From: Diprion similis
Taxonomy: Eukaryota > Arthropoda > Insecta > Hymenoptera > Diprionidae
Direction: 5' to 3'
DNA length: 64,000 nucleotides
Assembly (NCBI RefSeq): GCF_021155765.1
Contig: NC_060107.1
Span: forward strand, 15,052,501 to 15,116,500
The notes under the pieces were generated by a model. That model saw only the letters and a list, made by a program, of their open reading frames with translations. It was not told where the DNA came from and did not search any database. Made by a program: the position numbers and the translations under genes. Positions 1 through 13,146 of this stretch are shown piece after piece. Within the stretch, counting starts at the first letter, position 1. Each line of letters starts with the position of its first letter.

Positions 1-2326
1 CAGGAAATTATAAATGGTTTTGATATTCATGGGCTTTGTGATAGTTATAGTTGAAAGGATGCTTGTGACAAAGTTAGCACATTCATATATGGAGGTCAGA
101 TGCGGTTCAACTGATAATCTATGAACTATATACAGCAGATGCTTGCCGATTGCGGTACAATGTATTGACACGAATGAATTTTGTGCTGTGTGACCGCGGT
201 GTGAATGCAATTTTTATAATTTATGATTATGAAAGCGTTAAACTGATTGAATGTTGATGCAAATTGATTTGAAAAGACTTTCGATAAATTATTCGAAGGC
301 TGAGAGTCATACAAGCGATTACGAGTCTGAAGACGAGCGAACCGATGGAAATCAGATTGTTCGTATAGGTACAGCAGAGGTTAAAGGGCTGATGGAACGT
401 ATGAAGAGAGTTTGCTTAGTAACCGCCAGCTACGATGTTGATGGACAATTTTTGTATTCGGGGTGTGCTGAAGCGGACGACATGATTACCAAGGATGGAT
501 TAACATTCATGCGATATTCAAATTATCTAAACGCATACGAACCGTCGAGATGATCTAATCAATCGCATAACTGCGTTCTTTGTCGAAGGACTTTGAATCC
601 GGTGATCCAAACAGTATCTGCATATATTAGACAACAAATAAAATGACCCCACAAACCTAATAATATTAAGATGACTACTTCATTTTATTGAATTCCTCAT
701 ACTTCTTACATAATATGTGTCAATTATTATTTTTCTTTATTGGATATAATTGCTATTCATCACATTTCCAGGCTACAAAAATACTATGAGAAGATGAATG
801 TTTCGAATTATGTATACGTAAAATTGGCACGTATACTTATTGGAAATCAGGTAGAGAATGTACAGTTTTCCGGTAATAAATTATATTCGGACTTATATTG
901 CGCGTCTGAGTCGTGGCAGTCGAATACACGTAATCGACTGATTGTAAACCCGTAATGAAATGAACCATAAATTGAAAGCGACAACAATGAGCGACTGCAT
1001 GATTGACTTATCAATAACCTATTTCGAAGCATGTACTGCGGCAGCAATGAGACCCTGTTATAGGAACAGGTTTTATTTTTACAAAAGCTTTAAATTGATC
1101 TGAAAATTCTGACAATAATTTGAAGTTAGTCTAAGAAATCTGAAAGGAATATGGGAAATCAATAAATTATCACGTCAATTGGGGATCATTGCGCGTCGAG
1201 GCGGGTGGGAGGCGTATTTTTGGGAAGAAATGATTTTCAATTTTTTTGTGAATAGATAAAAGATAAATAAATCGACATGTCAAATTTCGCATTGATCCGT
1301 CGTACAGTTTCTTTACCAGAAAATTAGAAAAAAGCAATAAATTTAGCGAAGAAAAAAGAAAATCCCCCCTTAATTGGTTACATTTGACATCGATTGATTC
1401 ATTCGAGAATATGACTAAAACAATTTGGAGAGACGTTAATTATTATGTTTCGTTTCATTGTCCGGGTAAATACACATCAATAACGGGAATAATATCTACA
1501 TTGGAATCAAGGCAAAATACTTCACAAACAGATCATCGCATTTATCGAATACATAGGTATTAAAATTTAGCTAATCAGATTATTACGCGTCGATATCCTG
1601 ATTAATAAACTACGAGATATTAGTAATTTGAGTAATCTAATGAATATATATGCTAGTTTTACACTATTAGAACTGTATTCTGAAATTCTTCACTGCATCT
1701 AATAATGTTGATCTAAATGCGTATAACGTAGCTACTATAAGATACATGATATTGTACTGACACGGACAGCGCGAATTTAGTTAATTTACAACAAACGGCG
1801 ACTTATATTTAACCATGCGGTACTGGGTTCGAAAATATTGAAAGAAGCCATTTGGTGGGAAAAAATGGACATGAAACAAGGACTTATTTAACAATAAAAT
1901 TAGTAGCAAAAGAAGCATGTGACCGCATGAACCAAATTCTTTTTCGAACTGTATTAATATAATTTAGCTAAAACTGAGGCTGAAACGATCAGTTGGTTAC
2001 ACATTCACGCAGCGCCATATTTCTTTAAGCACAGCTGTGCTTGGGATAGGAATTATAACTATACGAATGTTTTTTTCAAAACTTACTACACCTAGAGACA
2101 TTATGGACTGTGTAACTATAGTTAATTATTTCTTCTATGACTCCACGTACAGAAGTATGTTAAATATACTTCCACTTGGTTGAATTTTAAATCAGATCAT
2201 TGTTGCTGACTTACATTTCGCTTTACTTTACTATGAAAGTTCGCTATATTCACTACAGGAAATAGACATTCATAGACGTTGACCAGGATCGAAGAGCTAC
2301 GAGGCATCGACCTGGAACCAATCGAG
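1..2326. other. Intergenic / 3' flank of DAW1, no gene recognised
   Basis: No protein family was recognised in this AT-rich stretch. The only reading frame with protein-like composition is at 251-553 on the plus strand and is listed separately. The 3' untranslated part of DAW1 (minus strand) should lie in the right-hand end, just below position 2327. Confidence 0.5.
251..553 (+). CDS. Unrecognised open reading frame, 100 residues
   Basis: An open frame of 100 codons begins at an ATG and ends in TGA. It contains an acidic stretch (about residues 20-32, rich in Ser, Glu and Asp) followed by a more ordinary mixed segment. I recognise no domain, signal peptide or membrane segment. It could be a terminal exon of a gene lying to the left, a short independent gene, or chance. 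No homologous neighbour exon was found in the window. Treat it as a candidate only. Confidence 0.2.
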   Translation: MLMQIDLKRLSINYSKAESHTSDYESEDERTDGNQIVRIGTAEVKGLMERMKRVCLVTASYDVDGQFLYSGCAEADDMITKDGLTFMRYSNYLNAYEPSR

Positions 2327-5300
2327 TCACCTCCAGATCATGCAAGTGTTATCTTTACTTGCAGTTACTATTGTGTCTCCGGTGTATGAAAATGCGCAAC
2401 TGAAAACGTCGTCGGTATGGCCATTCAGCGTCTGTACACAACATCCGGTTTCAAGAGACCACAAACGAGCGGTTCGGTCCATCGATGATGTTAATAATTG
2501 ATGGCCGTTTGGACTGAAACACACTGCTTGCAAAACAAGAATCGTATAAGTAACAATGGATCATTGATAAAATAATTATATTGACAGCAATTTTTCTGTA
2601 GCTAACACTCATTGTACAAAAATAATCTATCGATAACACAGATTAAGACATTTTTTTTTTTGAGTTTATATATAAATGAATAAAGTTTGATTCTATTCAT
2701 CGGATAGGAACCAGAATCTTCATTTATTACTTATAAGTAATACTTATACTTATAGTATAAACAGCAAGTGGCAGCACGTTGAAATAAAACGCAAACTTTA
2801 TCTAATAAAACTGTTTTTCTTTTTTATTAGTTACGTGGAATAAATTGAAATTTGAGATCTAGAAGCCGGCCTCAAAATTCGTGTTGACCGATGTAATTCG
2901 AATTATCGATTAGAAATGCTTGTCTACTGTATGCAATAATTATCTTACCCTTAGATACCTCCTCACGATGTCCAGACATGACAGCGATTTGTTCAAAGTT
3001 AGCAGAAAGATCCCAAACTCGAACAGTGGCGTCGCTGCTGGCAGTTGCTAGTTTTTTACCCTTGTTATCGAAGCTTAGATCCAAAACCTCGTCATCGTGA
3101 CCGCGAATCGTTGCAAGACAAGAATTCATCCGGGCATCCCAAATCTTGGCAGTTTTGTCCATGGAAGACGAAGCGATCAGCGAACAGTCAAAATTATAGT
3201 GACAGTTCGATATTTCTTCGTAGTGACCTATCAAGACGCTCGTCCGTCTGGAGAGAAACGGTTACACTTATTTCTGATGATTGCTTTTTGAAGTTCCTCC
3301 GAGATCAAATAGTCTCAACTACTATAAGAAATCGTGTCGGTAATTCGGAATGAGTGGATTTTTAAATCCAATAAGTCATCGAATAAAAATTTTATGGAAC
3401 GTTGAAAAGGTTGGAATTTCTTGAAGGTAAAATTGTCCACAGCTGTTATGGGTAGAAAAACGCAGTCTTGGCACAATTTTCTATATCCTATCCCAACTTC
3501 AACGTGCCACGGTATCATCAAAAACTTCCCAAAGATATTAAAAATAATGCCTGAAAATCTTTGATTTTGACTTTTGTTTCTGGTACTTGGCAGTATTTGA
3601 AAAATTCAAGTCCGTTGAAAATTATGATGGCCATGAGTGATTATAGCCCGAAGAACTCGAAGCGTGGGATACGTTTACGTACGGATAAATTACTTGTAGC
3701 TAGCATAATTTTTAACGGATTTGAATTTTTCAAATATTGTCATACTCGGAAAACGTTTGAGATTGCCAAGAAATTATTCAAAACGTTTTAAATAAAACTC
3801 TGCCGAGTTGAAGACAATTAACGAAAACAATTACGCTGTAACTACATTTTTCATCGCATTACAATCGATGATACTACATACTATTTGATGATCGATAATT
3901 GAACGCTGATTGAACGCAGAAAATTTTACCCTTTCCAACGCTTCCACGGAGAATGTTCTCGCACTTTTATTCGTAGAGTTATTGGACTTCCAAGTTCGAA
4001 TCCAGGTGCCTCGATTTACGGAGACGACATTCATGCATTACCCATTATCAAATTGACTCACTGCATGGTTCGAGTGTCCCAAACGCTTATAGTTCCATCA
4101 AACGCACCTGTGATTATCTCATTACCATCGTTATTGTAACGAAGAGCTATCACCTCGGCAGTGTGTCCTTTTAAAGTACCTAATTCTTGACCTGCAATAG
4201 AATTCAAACCATCAATATGGATCCACCATGGATGAAACCATTAAACCAAGAATTTTGATAGATCGTAAAGTTTTGCGGAAACATACCAGATCCTAAGTGA
4301 AAAATTTTTGCTGTGGCGTCCATCGAGGCAGTGGCAACGCGGTTTTGTGTTGGCGAAAATTGAACAACCACAACTTCTGCATCGTGGCCCCACATGCTGA
4401 GCAAACAGTGGCCAGTTTGAGAGCACCATATGTTTGCAGTCTTATCGAAAGATCCGGTCATTATTTTGTCCCTGCAATGATGTTATGCAATTTGTACCGA
4501 CGTGCTAATTTTTTTTTTTTTTCTCGCGAAACCATTTTGTGATCTGCTTTATCAATTTTTTATTTCATTGTACCTATCGAAAGAAGCATTTGTGATTTTA
4601 CAGAATTTTCTTTATCTCATCTCGTTCTTTAGTTACGACTTTAAGAAAGTGATCTATATCGACGTTTCAAATGAGTATATTGAAACAAGTTGAAATATTT
4701 TCGACTTGAACCATAGATTCATAAAAATGAATACGTAAAAATTATATCTCTTCAAAATCACCAAATTTATGGGATTTTAAACAAGAAAAAAAGTATTTTT
4801 GATCATCATGATCAGTTTTAATGCCAAAAATATCCTGAAACGTATTTGTATTTTCAGGAATTTTAAGCCGAGTATTGCTACGAGCCGATCATTCGTTACA
4901 TTTCTATTATTTGTTTATATGTGAATTTGGTCAGATTTTCAAAAAACTCACACAATCCATACCGATTGGACTTGTTAAAAAATTTCGTCAACTATTACCG
5001 ATGGGCACATAACTCACGCCTTAGGATTATTGAAGGATACTGCGTACACTACGTTCTTGTGGCCTTCGAGAGTAAGAAGCTCCGTTCCACTGTCAATGTC
5101 CCAAACTTTACAAGTTCGGTCATAGCTGCCCGTCAGGCATCTGCATGCAAATAAATATACCTAGTTATTCACAAAGGCTGATCTTGATCATCTTCGTCAG
5201 AAAATTATTTAGCTATGCCTCCGTCGAAATTTCCTTCAGAAATGATGGGACGAAAACCACGGAAGTGAATTCTTCTTTCAATTTTCTAAAAGAGGACCCC

Positions 5301-6828
5301 GCAGAATCGTTATGGGAATTGGCTCTCGGTCGAGTTAGCTGAAATTTTAGTATGTTGTAGTTAATAGCCTCCTGATCAAAAGTTCTCAGTGGCAGAAGTG
5401 TCAAAAATCAGTAGTTTCCGAGATACAGGCCTTGGCAGAGGCGAGCAGATTTTTTTGGTATCTCTGGATTACGCGATTCTGACGAAATACAAAGCTTCAA
5501 GGGGATTTAAAAATTGCGTAATCCAGAGGTGCCAAAAAATCCGCGCGCCCCACTTCCGAGCCCTGTATCTCGAAAACTGCTGATTTTTGACACTTGTGCC
5601 GGTAAGAAATTCTGATCGGGAGGGTATGTAACAACATACTAAAATTTCAGCCAATTCCCATAAGGATTCTGCGGGGTTCTTTTGAAAATTTTTGTGAATT
5701 AAAACTTAAAAAAATCGATCACAAATGTTGAACGAAAAATTTCCACCAGGGTAAATTCAAGAAATTAAGCTCAAACTATAAATTGATATAATTATAAGCA
5801 ATGTAATGTATTCCATTATAAGCTAACGTTAATCATCAGGGGATTGGGAAAAACATTTAAATAAAAGCTAAATCGAGGATTGTGATCGGTCATGATTATA
5901 TATGAAAACTAGACAAGATCATGCAGTATACATATATTGCAGGTCTTAGAGAAGTCTGTCGGACAGTATACTGATGAACTTACTCGTTACGATGTCAAGT
6001 ATAATTAAGTACCTTTTACCTAATTTATCAAACGCGATGTTTGTCAGAGGTAGCAGATGAGTTTGCAAGGTCTTGTACTTGTAGTAACGTTTAAAATTTC
6101 CATCGCAGACCTTGGACTGAAGTTTCTGCAATGTTTCTACCAACTGCTCAGTTACACCATCGGTTATGATCGGCTCCGCAGCTTTTATACTCTCAGCTAG
6201 AGCTTTAACGTCCGTACTGCAATGTGCATCGCAGAATTGAAGATTTGCAATAATTATTTTGCAATAATAAGAGTCTAATTTTTTTCTTATTTAAATTATT
6301 AGTGTCAAGAGAATTAGATTACGAAATTTCACAATTTAATTAGTATGCTAATATCATATTACTAGTAACATAGCTGGAAGAAAATTACTTAGCAGTCAAA
6401 TCCAAAAGATCTATCATCTTCGTTTTGATATTTCCGCCTTGCTGGTACTCAAGAGCTATACCTTAGAGAAGACGACAGAAATTAATTTTAACGCTGCATG
6501 TACGTGCATATTTATAAAGGTTTTCATGCTCCTTAGGTAATTGAGTGTACAACTACCCCACTCCCTTTTTTGCAAAAGTTTGTTTGCCACCTTCTATCCC
6601 TCATAATATAACGCGAAAAGCTTGAGAAGCTGTGATATGATATATGGATAATAAATATAGATGAAATACGATCTCCCAACATTTTAAATCGGTTAGTTGT
6701 ATGAATTGCATATTCTACACATTCCAATAAATATGACGTTCGTACATAGCCTGTATTACGTGTGAATAGTGTTAATTATGCAGCTTACCTGGCGGAAAAT
6801 AGCGAAGTAAAAATTTTAGTAACTTCAT
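2327..6828 (-). CDS. DAW1: DAW1 / ODA16-like WD-repeat dynein assembly factor
   Basis: Eight exons on the minus strand join in phase to 416 residues, matching the 415 of human DAW1: 6789-6828, 6389-6461, 6013-6216, 5018-5140, 4287-4471, 4062-4191, 2949-3247, 2327-2523. The start is ATG at 6828 ([13 protein letters not shown]), like the vertebrate N-terminus. A helical N-terminal part ([18 protein letters not shown]) precedes a beta-propeller of WD40 repeats with repeated GH...WD signatures ([32 protein letters not shown]). It ends DNTCMIWR, like family members. DAW1/ODA16 is known as the adaptor that helps load preassembled outer-arm dynein onto intraflagellar transport for motile cilia and flagella; in insects that means sperm and chordotonal neurons. 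Intron 3 carries a large inverted repeat. The gene is head-to-head with PIGZ. Identification is firm; function is by homology. Confidence 0.95.
5265..5700. repeat. Long inverted repeat (foldback) in DAW1 intron 3
   Basis: The left arm, about 5267-5474, is the imperfect reverse complement of the right arm, about 5516-5695. For example GAATTCTTC...GACCCCGCAG at the left outer end pairs with CTGCGGGGTTC...GTGAATT at the right outer end, and TCTGGATTACGC pairs with GCGTAATCCAGA next to a loop at about 5475-5515. It looks like a foldback or short inverted-repeat transposon remnant. No coding capacity was seen. Confidence 0.8.
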
Positions 6829-8043
6829 TTACAATGCGATTTATAAATTAATGTCACAACAAATACGTTACCAGATTGACCGTGTTTTGATTAGTAATTT
6901 ATCTTACAAATTAAATTAAAGTCTGTGCAACGACGGCTCATCAATGCGAAATGCAAGACAAAGTCCGAACTTCCCTTTCACTATATCCAGAAAACAATTC
7001 ATGTTGCTAAGGTTTGCTTGGTCGATTTCATCCCGCCATGTTTTCATCACTGTGTGAATTCTACGTAGAATTATTTGAATTTTTGTAATTTATAATCGAA
7101 AATGGCGTTGAGCCGCGGCCAATCATGTATTTTCCTATATCTGCGCCATTTTCCAGTTATCTTAAATACGTTTCAAATCTAATTGGCTGCGCCGCAGCAG
7201 CAATCTCATACCGATTTTCTGAAACTTAGGATGCGTTCCGAAATTAGTTTCCAGTGCTATCAGCAATCTCTTATCTCTTTTGCACTCCTGAGTTTGTGAC
7301 TAGCTCTGTCTCTGTCCTAGGGAGTTTTCATCGCTGCCAGCCAGTTTCGGAACACACCCTTATTGTAGCATTTGCAACTGGCTGCACTGAGTACGATTGC
7401 TCTAGTTTTCAAGCGATAGCAAAGCGAAATCTTATTAAAAATGTACTCATTGCGCACTGTGTGATATGTCGCTTTCTTCAAGGTTCAATCCTTTAAGTGT
7501 AATGAGTACCAGCTGTCTAAAGAAATCCCTATAGTGTTAGGGAATTATTTTTCTGGCGAATGCTACCCTCCTCCGTAATGCCATTATGTATAGTTGTGGT
7601 GTTATTTATTCAAAATCCCAGTCATTTTTCCCCACGCAGATTCAAGATTAAAACAATTAATCACCACCTATCTAGGGTATTTTGGGGCCGTTGGTACACA
7701 TCTTGTTTAAGTCAAGTCCAGCGCGAGAGAGAAACTTTTTTGGAACGTAGGCCAGTGTAGGCCTATGTGACGTCACACTATTCCACGGGCGTCACCAAGG
7801 CAAAATAGCAGCCATAGCAGCGAAAGTCGTGACACCCGGACGACTGAAATATCCGTGGTTCGAAATCACCGGCAGGCATTACATTACTCACAATTCTACA
7901 ACAGTTATTCACGCCGTCAAACACTGTCCAAAATCTCCAAATATATCCAAAATGTCAGGATACTATAAAATTAGGTTAGATCAGATACTGTTAGGTTAGA
8001 TCAGGTTGACAGATGAGCTCCAACCACAGGTTGTGGCACAGGC
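6829..8043. promoter_or_regulatory. Shared upstream region of DAW1 and PIGZ
   Basis: This is the 1.2 kb gap between two divergent start codons and must hold both promoters. It contains a short mobile-element copy (7226-7368) and, at about 7971-8003, two TTAGGTTAGATCAG units close to the PIGZ start. No TATA box could be assigned with confidence. Confidence 0.6.
7226..7368. mobile_element. Short inverted-repeat element (family B, copy 1)
   Basis: This roughly 140-base element has terminal inverted repeats (GGATGCGTTCCGAAATTAG at the left, CAGTTTCGGAACACACCC at the right), each flanked by TTA. The interior (GACTAGCTCTGTCTCTGTCC) is nearly the same as in the copy at 57473-57612. A 3-base TTA duplication fits PIF/Harbinger-type MITEs. 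It has no coding capacity. Confidence 0.75.
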
Positions 8044-10805
8044 TTGAAAATGAGATACAAGAATGAGTACAATAGATGCCTGAAAGACAACGCCTATCCT
8101 TCGTCCATAAAATTGAATCTGGTCCCATACTGGCTCTTGGCTATTCTGCGCGTCGCCCTAACACTGATACCACAGATCGGTTACATTCATCCTGACGAGT
8201 ACTTTCAGTCCATCGAAGTAATAGCCGGTGGGTATTTCCTAGGTTTTTCTTCCTTGATGTGTTACCCAAGAGTCCGTTACTCTGTTTTTCTCTTGTTCTC
8301 AGGTGAGTACTTCGATATCGACGTCTATAAACCATGGGAATACAACGCTACCTTTCCAATCAGGAGCATACTGATACCCTATCTGACAATTGGTATCCCG
8401 TACTCAGTACTGAACAAAATATCTCCGTACTCATATTATGTATTCGGTACAACGCTGAAGAATCCGTATTTCCTCATCATATTCCCTAGGCTTTTGATAT
8501 GCGTCCTTTCATTCCTATCGGATTACTGCTTGTACAAGATCTGCTACATCTATGGACAGAATTATAGGACCCGGTTGATCACCTATGCTAGCTCCTACGT
8601 CATATTAATTTATGCCACTAGGACTTTCTCCAACACCGTTGAACTCATCCTCACTTCTGCTCTGATTTATTTCGTTGCAAAGTGTATGGCCACTTCCGAC
8701 GAGGTGAGGAAATCTTCTGCGCAGTTTTGTTTCATACTTGAAACACGCACATTTACTTTCAGATTGTTTACGAGGATGACTACCTATCAGAAAAATATAA
8801 AAGAGCTGGAAACGTCGTCGACCGTGTCAAATACTTCAAGCTACGCGCATCTCTGCCAAGTCATTCGTTGAACAATTGTTTGATCCTGGCAACGATAACT
8901 GTTGTTGGTATTTTCAACCGTCCAACATTCGTCGCTTTTGCATTTGCTCCGATTTTCTTTTGGCTTCAGCGCGGACTTGGTTCGAAGAACATCGGACTTG
9001 GTGACTTTCACATAAGGATAGTCACTTTTGTACTTTGCACTGTACCTACGGTTATCCTTTTTATATTAACAGACAGTTTTTATTTCGGTTATTTGACTCT
9101 CAGTGAGATACACAATCTACAGATAAGCATGAACAATTTCGTCGTTACTCCTCTAAACTTTTTGAAATACAATTCAGTTACTGAGAATCTCGCAAATCAC
9201 GGTTTGCATCCTCAATTCCTTCATCTACTGGTCAATGTTCCTTTGCTCTATAACGTGCTAGGTCTTGTTGGATTATTCGCATTCGCCAACATGATTTACA
9301 GGTAAGATCGAAACATCTCTTCTATGATTTTTTTACTGACTTGAGTTGCTGTTCGTAGTCTGAAGCGCTTTCTCAATTTCCCGCTTCTCTGTTTTCAAAG
9401 AAGAATATTGTAATCACCACGAAAATAGAAGGTCAAATTTTCACCAGATCTCAATGTTTCAACATCTAGATAATAATCACCTCCCGTCACTTTCAGAATT
9501 GGCACAGGGAGTGTGTGCAGGATGCATTTTTTCTCTGATGATATCTCAAAAAGGAACAACCGGATTTTGATGATTTTGGGCTCAATCAACTGGGTTCAGT
9601 TCGGATTAAACCTAGTTAGGTTTTTGATGTGATCGATTAAGTAGTTTTCCAATTATTGGAATGAAAGACTCCTCAAAAGAATTCAACTTATTATATCTCA
9701 GGAACAACTAAACAAATATTGATGATTTTGGTGTCAATGAACGTGGCTTTTCTCAACTTGGAACTGATTAATATAGGTTTCAATTGGTCGAGCAGGTTCC
9801 AAGTTATTTGAATAATAAAATTAACTTACACACATTGAAGCGGGAAGTTGACTGGCAGGCCTATCAAGACCATCCAGATTAACCATTTGTTTTTCTCTCA
9901 GGTGTCTAAGAGGTCGCTGGTCAGAATTGCCCCGTATTCAAAGCATCATTGGTCTGATGACAGCGTCTTTCATCCTGCCAATCCTGATACTGTCTGTCTT
10001 TCCCCATCAGGAACCGAGATTCTTGATACCAGTCACGTTGCCGTTGATATTTTTACATTCGCAGAGAATACGCCACGTCTCAACAGTCGAGAGTGTTTCT
10101 TCGTCAGCCAGCGACGAGTCAAAATTTGCATTCAGACGGAATAAGAATAGCGCAAACAAAATGTTGGTTGTTTGGTACGTTGTGAACATAGTTTTGACCT
10201 TGTTCTATGGTTTTCTGCACCAGGGTGGCGTGTTACCTCTTGTGTCACACTTGGCCGCAGAGCTCAAGGCCAAGCCGCATGCAACAAATATTCATTTATT
10301 CACTTCGCATATTTATTCCATACCCACAGCATTGTTACAACTCCGCAATACTCGGAAAACTTATGTAACAAGGGAACAGCGAAAGTATAAGCTTGCCAAG
10401 GATTTTTACCTGTATGAACAGGGCTCAGAAAATGTCGAACAAATATACCAAAACATCGCGCATAAGATGCAAGAGTGTGAAAAGAAATTTCGAACCAAGA
10501 AACAGCCTTATAGGCTGTACTATGCTTTGCCTGCTACGTTTTTAGACGAATTTACTAGCTTCGTATTGACCAACGAATCTCAAGCATTCCTTTTTAAGAC
10601 TATTAAGACCTTTCGTCCTCATATTTCTATCGAAAAGCTACCAGCGTTAGATTTTTTTTACGAGTGTAATGACTCGGATAATCTAGAGATTTGTACAAAG
10701 AAAATTGTAGACAATTTTTTAGAAAACTTTTACAAACTCTTTCGTCAGTTAGGTTTAGTGCTATTGAAAATTGAATCTTCTATCCCTAGCGATTTAATCA
10801 CGTAA
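8044..10805 (+). CDS. PIGZ: PIGZ, GPI mannosyltransferase 4 (Smp3 family, GT22)
   Basis: Four exons (8044-8227, 8303-8703, 8763-9301, 9902-10805) join in phase to 675 residues. PIGZ/Smp3 adds the fourth, side-branch mannose to glycosylphosphatidylinositol precursors in the ER membrane, using dolichol-phosphate-mannose. The protein has the GT22 hallmark HPDEYFQS (about residues 49-56) in the first luminal loop, followed by KPWEYN and FPIRS, then many hydrophobic membrane spans, GIFNRPTF, and the second hallmark HQEPRFLIP (about 410-418). Intron 1 (8228-8302, 75 bases) lacks an in-frame stop. The start at 8044 has a second ATG two codons later. Intron 3 (9302-9901) is filled with a diverged direct repeat. 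The hydrophilic C-terminal tail of about 200 residues is longer than in the human protein. Subfamily assignment rests on the motif set and is strong. Confidence 0.92.
9302..9901. repeat. PIGZ intron 3 with diverged direct repeat
   Basis: Two related segments lie about 180 bases apart, near 9537-9650 and 9700-9810. Each carries an ATATCTCA...GGAACAAC motif followed by TTGATGATTTTGG and a TCAA stretch. Related wording also appears in PANK4 intron 9 (about 62560-62770), so this is probably a dispersed low-copy repeat rather than functional sequence. Confidence 0.45.
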
Positions 10806-13146
10806 ATCTGAACGAACGATTCTCAGCGTTAAAGATGTTCGCTTAAATTTCAATGTCCAATCTAAAAATTCCTCAAAAATTTACATTCCAATGGATCAAA
10901 TAATTCACGTCATCCAAGAAAATCTTGCTTTCTCATCGAAAAAAATTCCCGGTTCCAGGGCTCACCCTCAATTTATAATTTTTGTTTTCCTTGAAATTTT
11001 TTGCAGGTGTAGTAAGACCGCAAAAACACATAAATTAATTTTTTTTTCACTTTTCTGAACAATTCCTTTCAAGTAACGACTGTAGGAAGTCGTGAGAAAA
11101 CATTCAAATTGCAAGATCTGGAAAAATATAGAAAATACTACATTCCATCCCAATCATTTTGACACCAAACCATGATGGTCAACGATGATGGTCCTAGGTG
11201 TCGAGATTCCAATATTTTTTTTTATACCATCAAAACGTGGAAAAATATAATTTTTTTATTTTAATCATTACAACTAAATCTTAAATGTTTTTCTGTCAAG
11301 TTATTATTTATTGAATTTCTAAAGGACAAGTTTATTCAGTATTCAGTGTCTCAAAAAATCCATAAAATAGTAACTTGACATGAGAAATGTTAGTTTTTTT
11401 TAAGCTTTAGTCGAATAAAAAATGTGTTAGGTGTGTAAGCACTTGGGACAATATTGGTTACCGTCATGGGTCTGGTGCCAAAGTGATCAGAATAAAATGC
11501 AGCATGTTCGGTATTTTTTCAGATCTTCCAATAAGGAGATCTTTCACGACTTTTGACAGTTATTGTTCATAGAAGGATTTTGAGCCAAAAGTATAAAAAT
11601 GAATTCTGGTGTTTTTGATGTCCTGCTAGACCTGCAAAAAATTTCGGGAAAAACAAAAAATATGAGGGTCAGGACCTGGTGGAGTTGATGCATATATTTG
11701 AAATCAATGGTTGTTTATACCTCGAAACGTTGTATTACTTCAGCAATGTTGCTTATGCAAAACTTTAATTTTGATATTTATATCTGTAAAATTTTACAAT
11801 TAGTTATCATTTATTATTATCTATAGGTATCTGTGGCACTATTGTGTAACAATTAGTTATTCTAAGCAATCTGTAAATCCGTCCACGTGTTTTACATTAC
11901 ACATACACATTGATGATCGCGAATTATTTTAGACTGCAATATCCTGTTACAAATGAAACTAACAGCTAGGTAATTATATAAAAAACGAAAGAAACTTCGA
12001 CTAATTCACAAAGTGTGATCAGGCTAAGTTTTTCTGCCTTCATATATTATACACATACATTCCCGAATGTCATTTTCTTTCTGAAGTAAAAAACATGAAT
12101 TAAGACTTGCGAAATCTCCAAAGAAGAAGAAGTAGAGATCAATCAAAGGGAGAGAGAGAAAATGAAAAGGTGCAGTTAGGAAAAAGTATTTAAATAGTAA
12201 ACTAAGTGGTAATCGTATCACACTAACAATGATTGGAAAAAGACTTAATCAGATCTCGTAATTAAGAACAGAAATTTGCTCTGAATTTGTGCTGCGACAT
12301 ACTCGATCGTGAAATCTCGTAGAATCTAAGCTATTAGAATTAATATTACGCTTTGATATTATTAGAATTATATCGAGTCTTGGGTATAGAGAAAGGATCG
12401 TTAAACACGTGAAAATAAAAACAAATGTTATACGTATATAATATAAAAACCGAAAGATAATTATGTACCAATAAGTCACAAATAAAAAAGGTAAAATTTA
12501 GAAATCTTTTCGAACTGTTATAATAATTATTCTTTTTAATACAGATATTATTATTATTATTATTACTATTACTATTAACTTTACTTTTGACCGTATTGTT
12601 CCGCATATAAGCCGAAGTTTTTTGTTATTGACAGTACCTGTCAAAATCATCCTCATCTTATACGCGGACCGTATCACGTGCGGGTAACTAAGAAAAATAC
12701 CCTGAAATACTGTCTCAGAATTGGGAGACGTCTTACTTGCGACACGGCTTGTAGTCGTAACAACACGATCGTTTTAATTTATAATACATCAGTTGTGCTT
12801 GATAAATGTAACATCCTAACGCTGTTAAATACTCTGGTTGAACCAATCGCCTTTGCACAGCGTCTAGTGAGGGTGTAATTTCAGTATTTGATTTCGACTT
12901 AACAACAAGAAACGCAAGGTATACTGTTTTTACTTTTTTTTTCAGCTAATAATAGATCGATTACACCAACTCTAGTTGCGTCATTTAAAATTCAACCAGA
13001 ATAATTTCCGCCCCGGTAAAAGACGTGGAATTGGTATTTAGTTAATGATCATTAATCAGGTGTTAAGATACTAAATATTGTTCACTTTATGATGCGATAT
13101 TGTAACCGTCGATTAATGTTGTCGCGGTAGCTGCCTAGAAGAATGA
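10806..13146. other. Convergent intergenic region between PIGZ and HDAC6
   Basis: This region holds the 3' flanks of both genes. Its left third is a large inverted repeat (10951-11681, listed separately). The rest is AT-rich, including a TTATTATTATTATTACTATTACTATTA run near 12546-12575. No gene was recognised. Confidence 0.6.
10951..11681. repeat. Long inverted repeat downstream of PIGZ
   Basis: The left arm, about 10951-11183, is the imperfect reverse complement of the right arm, about 11457-11681. Matching pieces include GAAATTTTTTGCAGGTGTAG on the left against CTAGACCTGCAAAAAATTTC on the right, and GACACCAAACCATGATGGT against ACCGTCATGGGTCTGGTGCC at the inner ends. The spacer is about 270 bases. 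This is probably a foldback or MITE relic. Confidence 0.8.
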
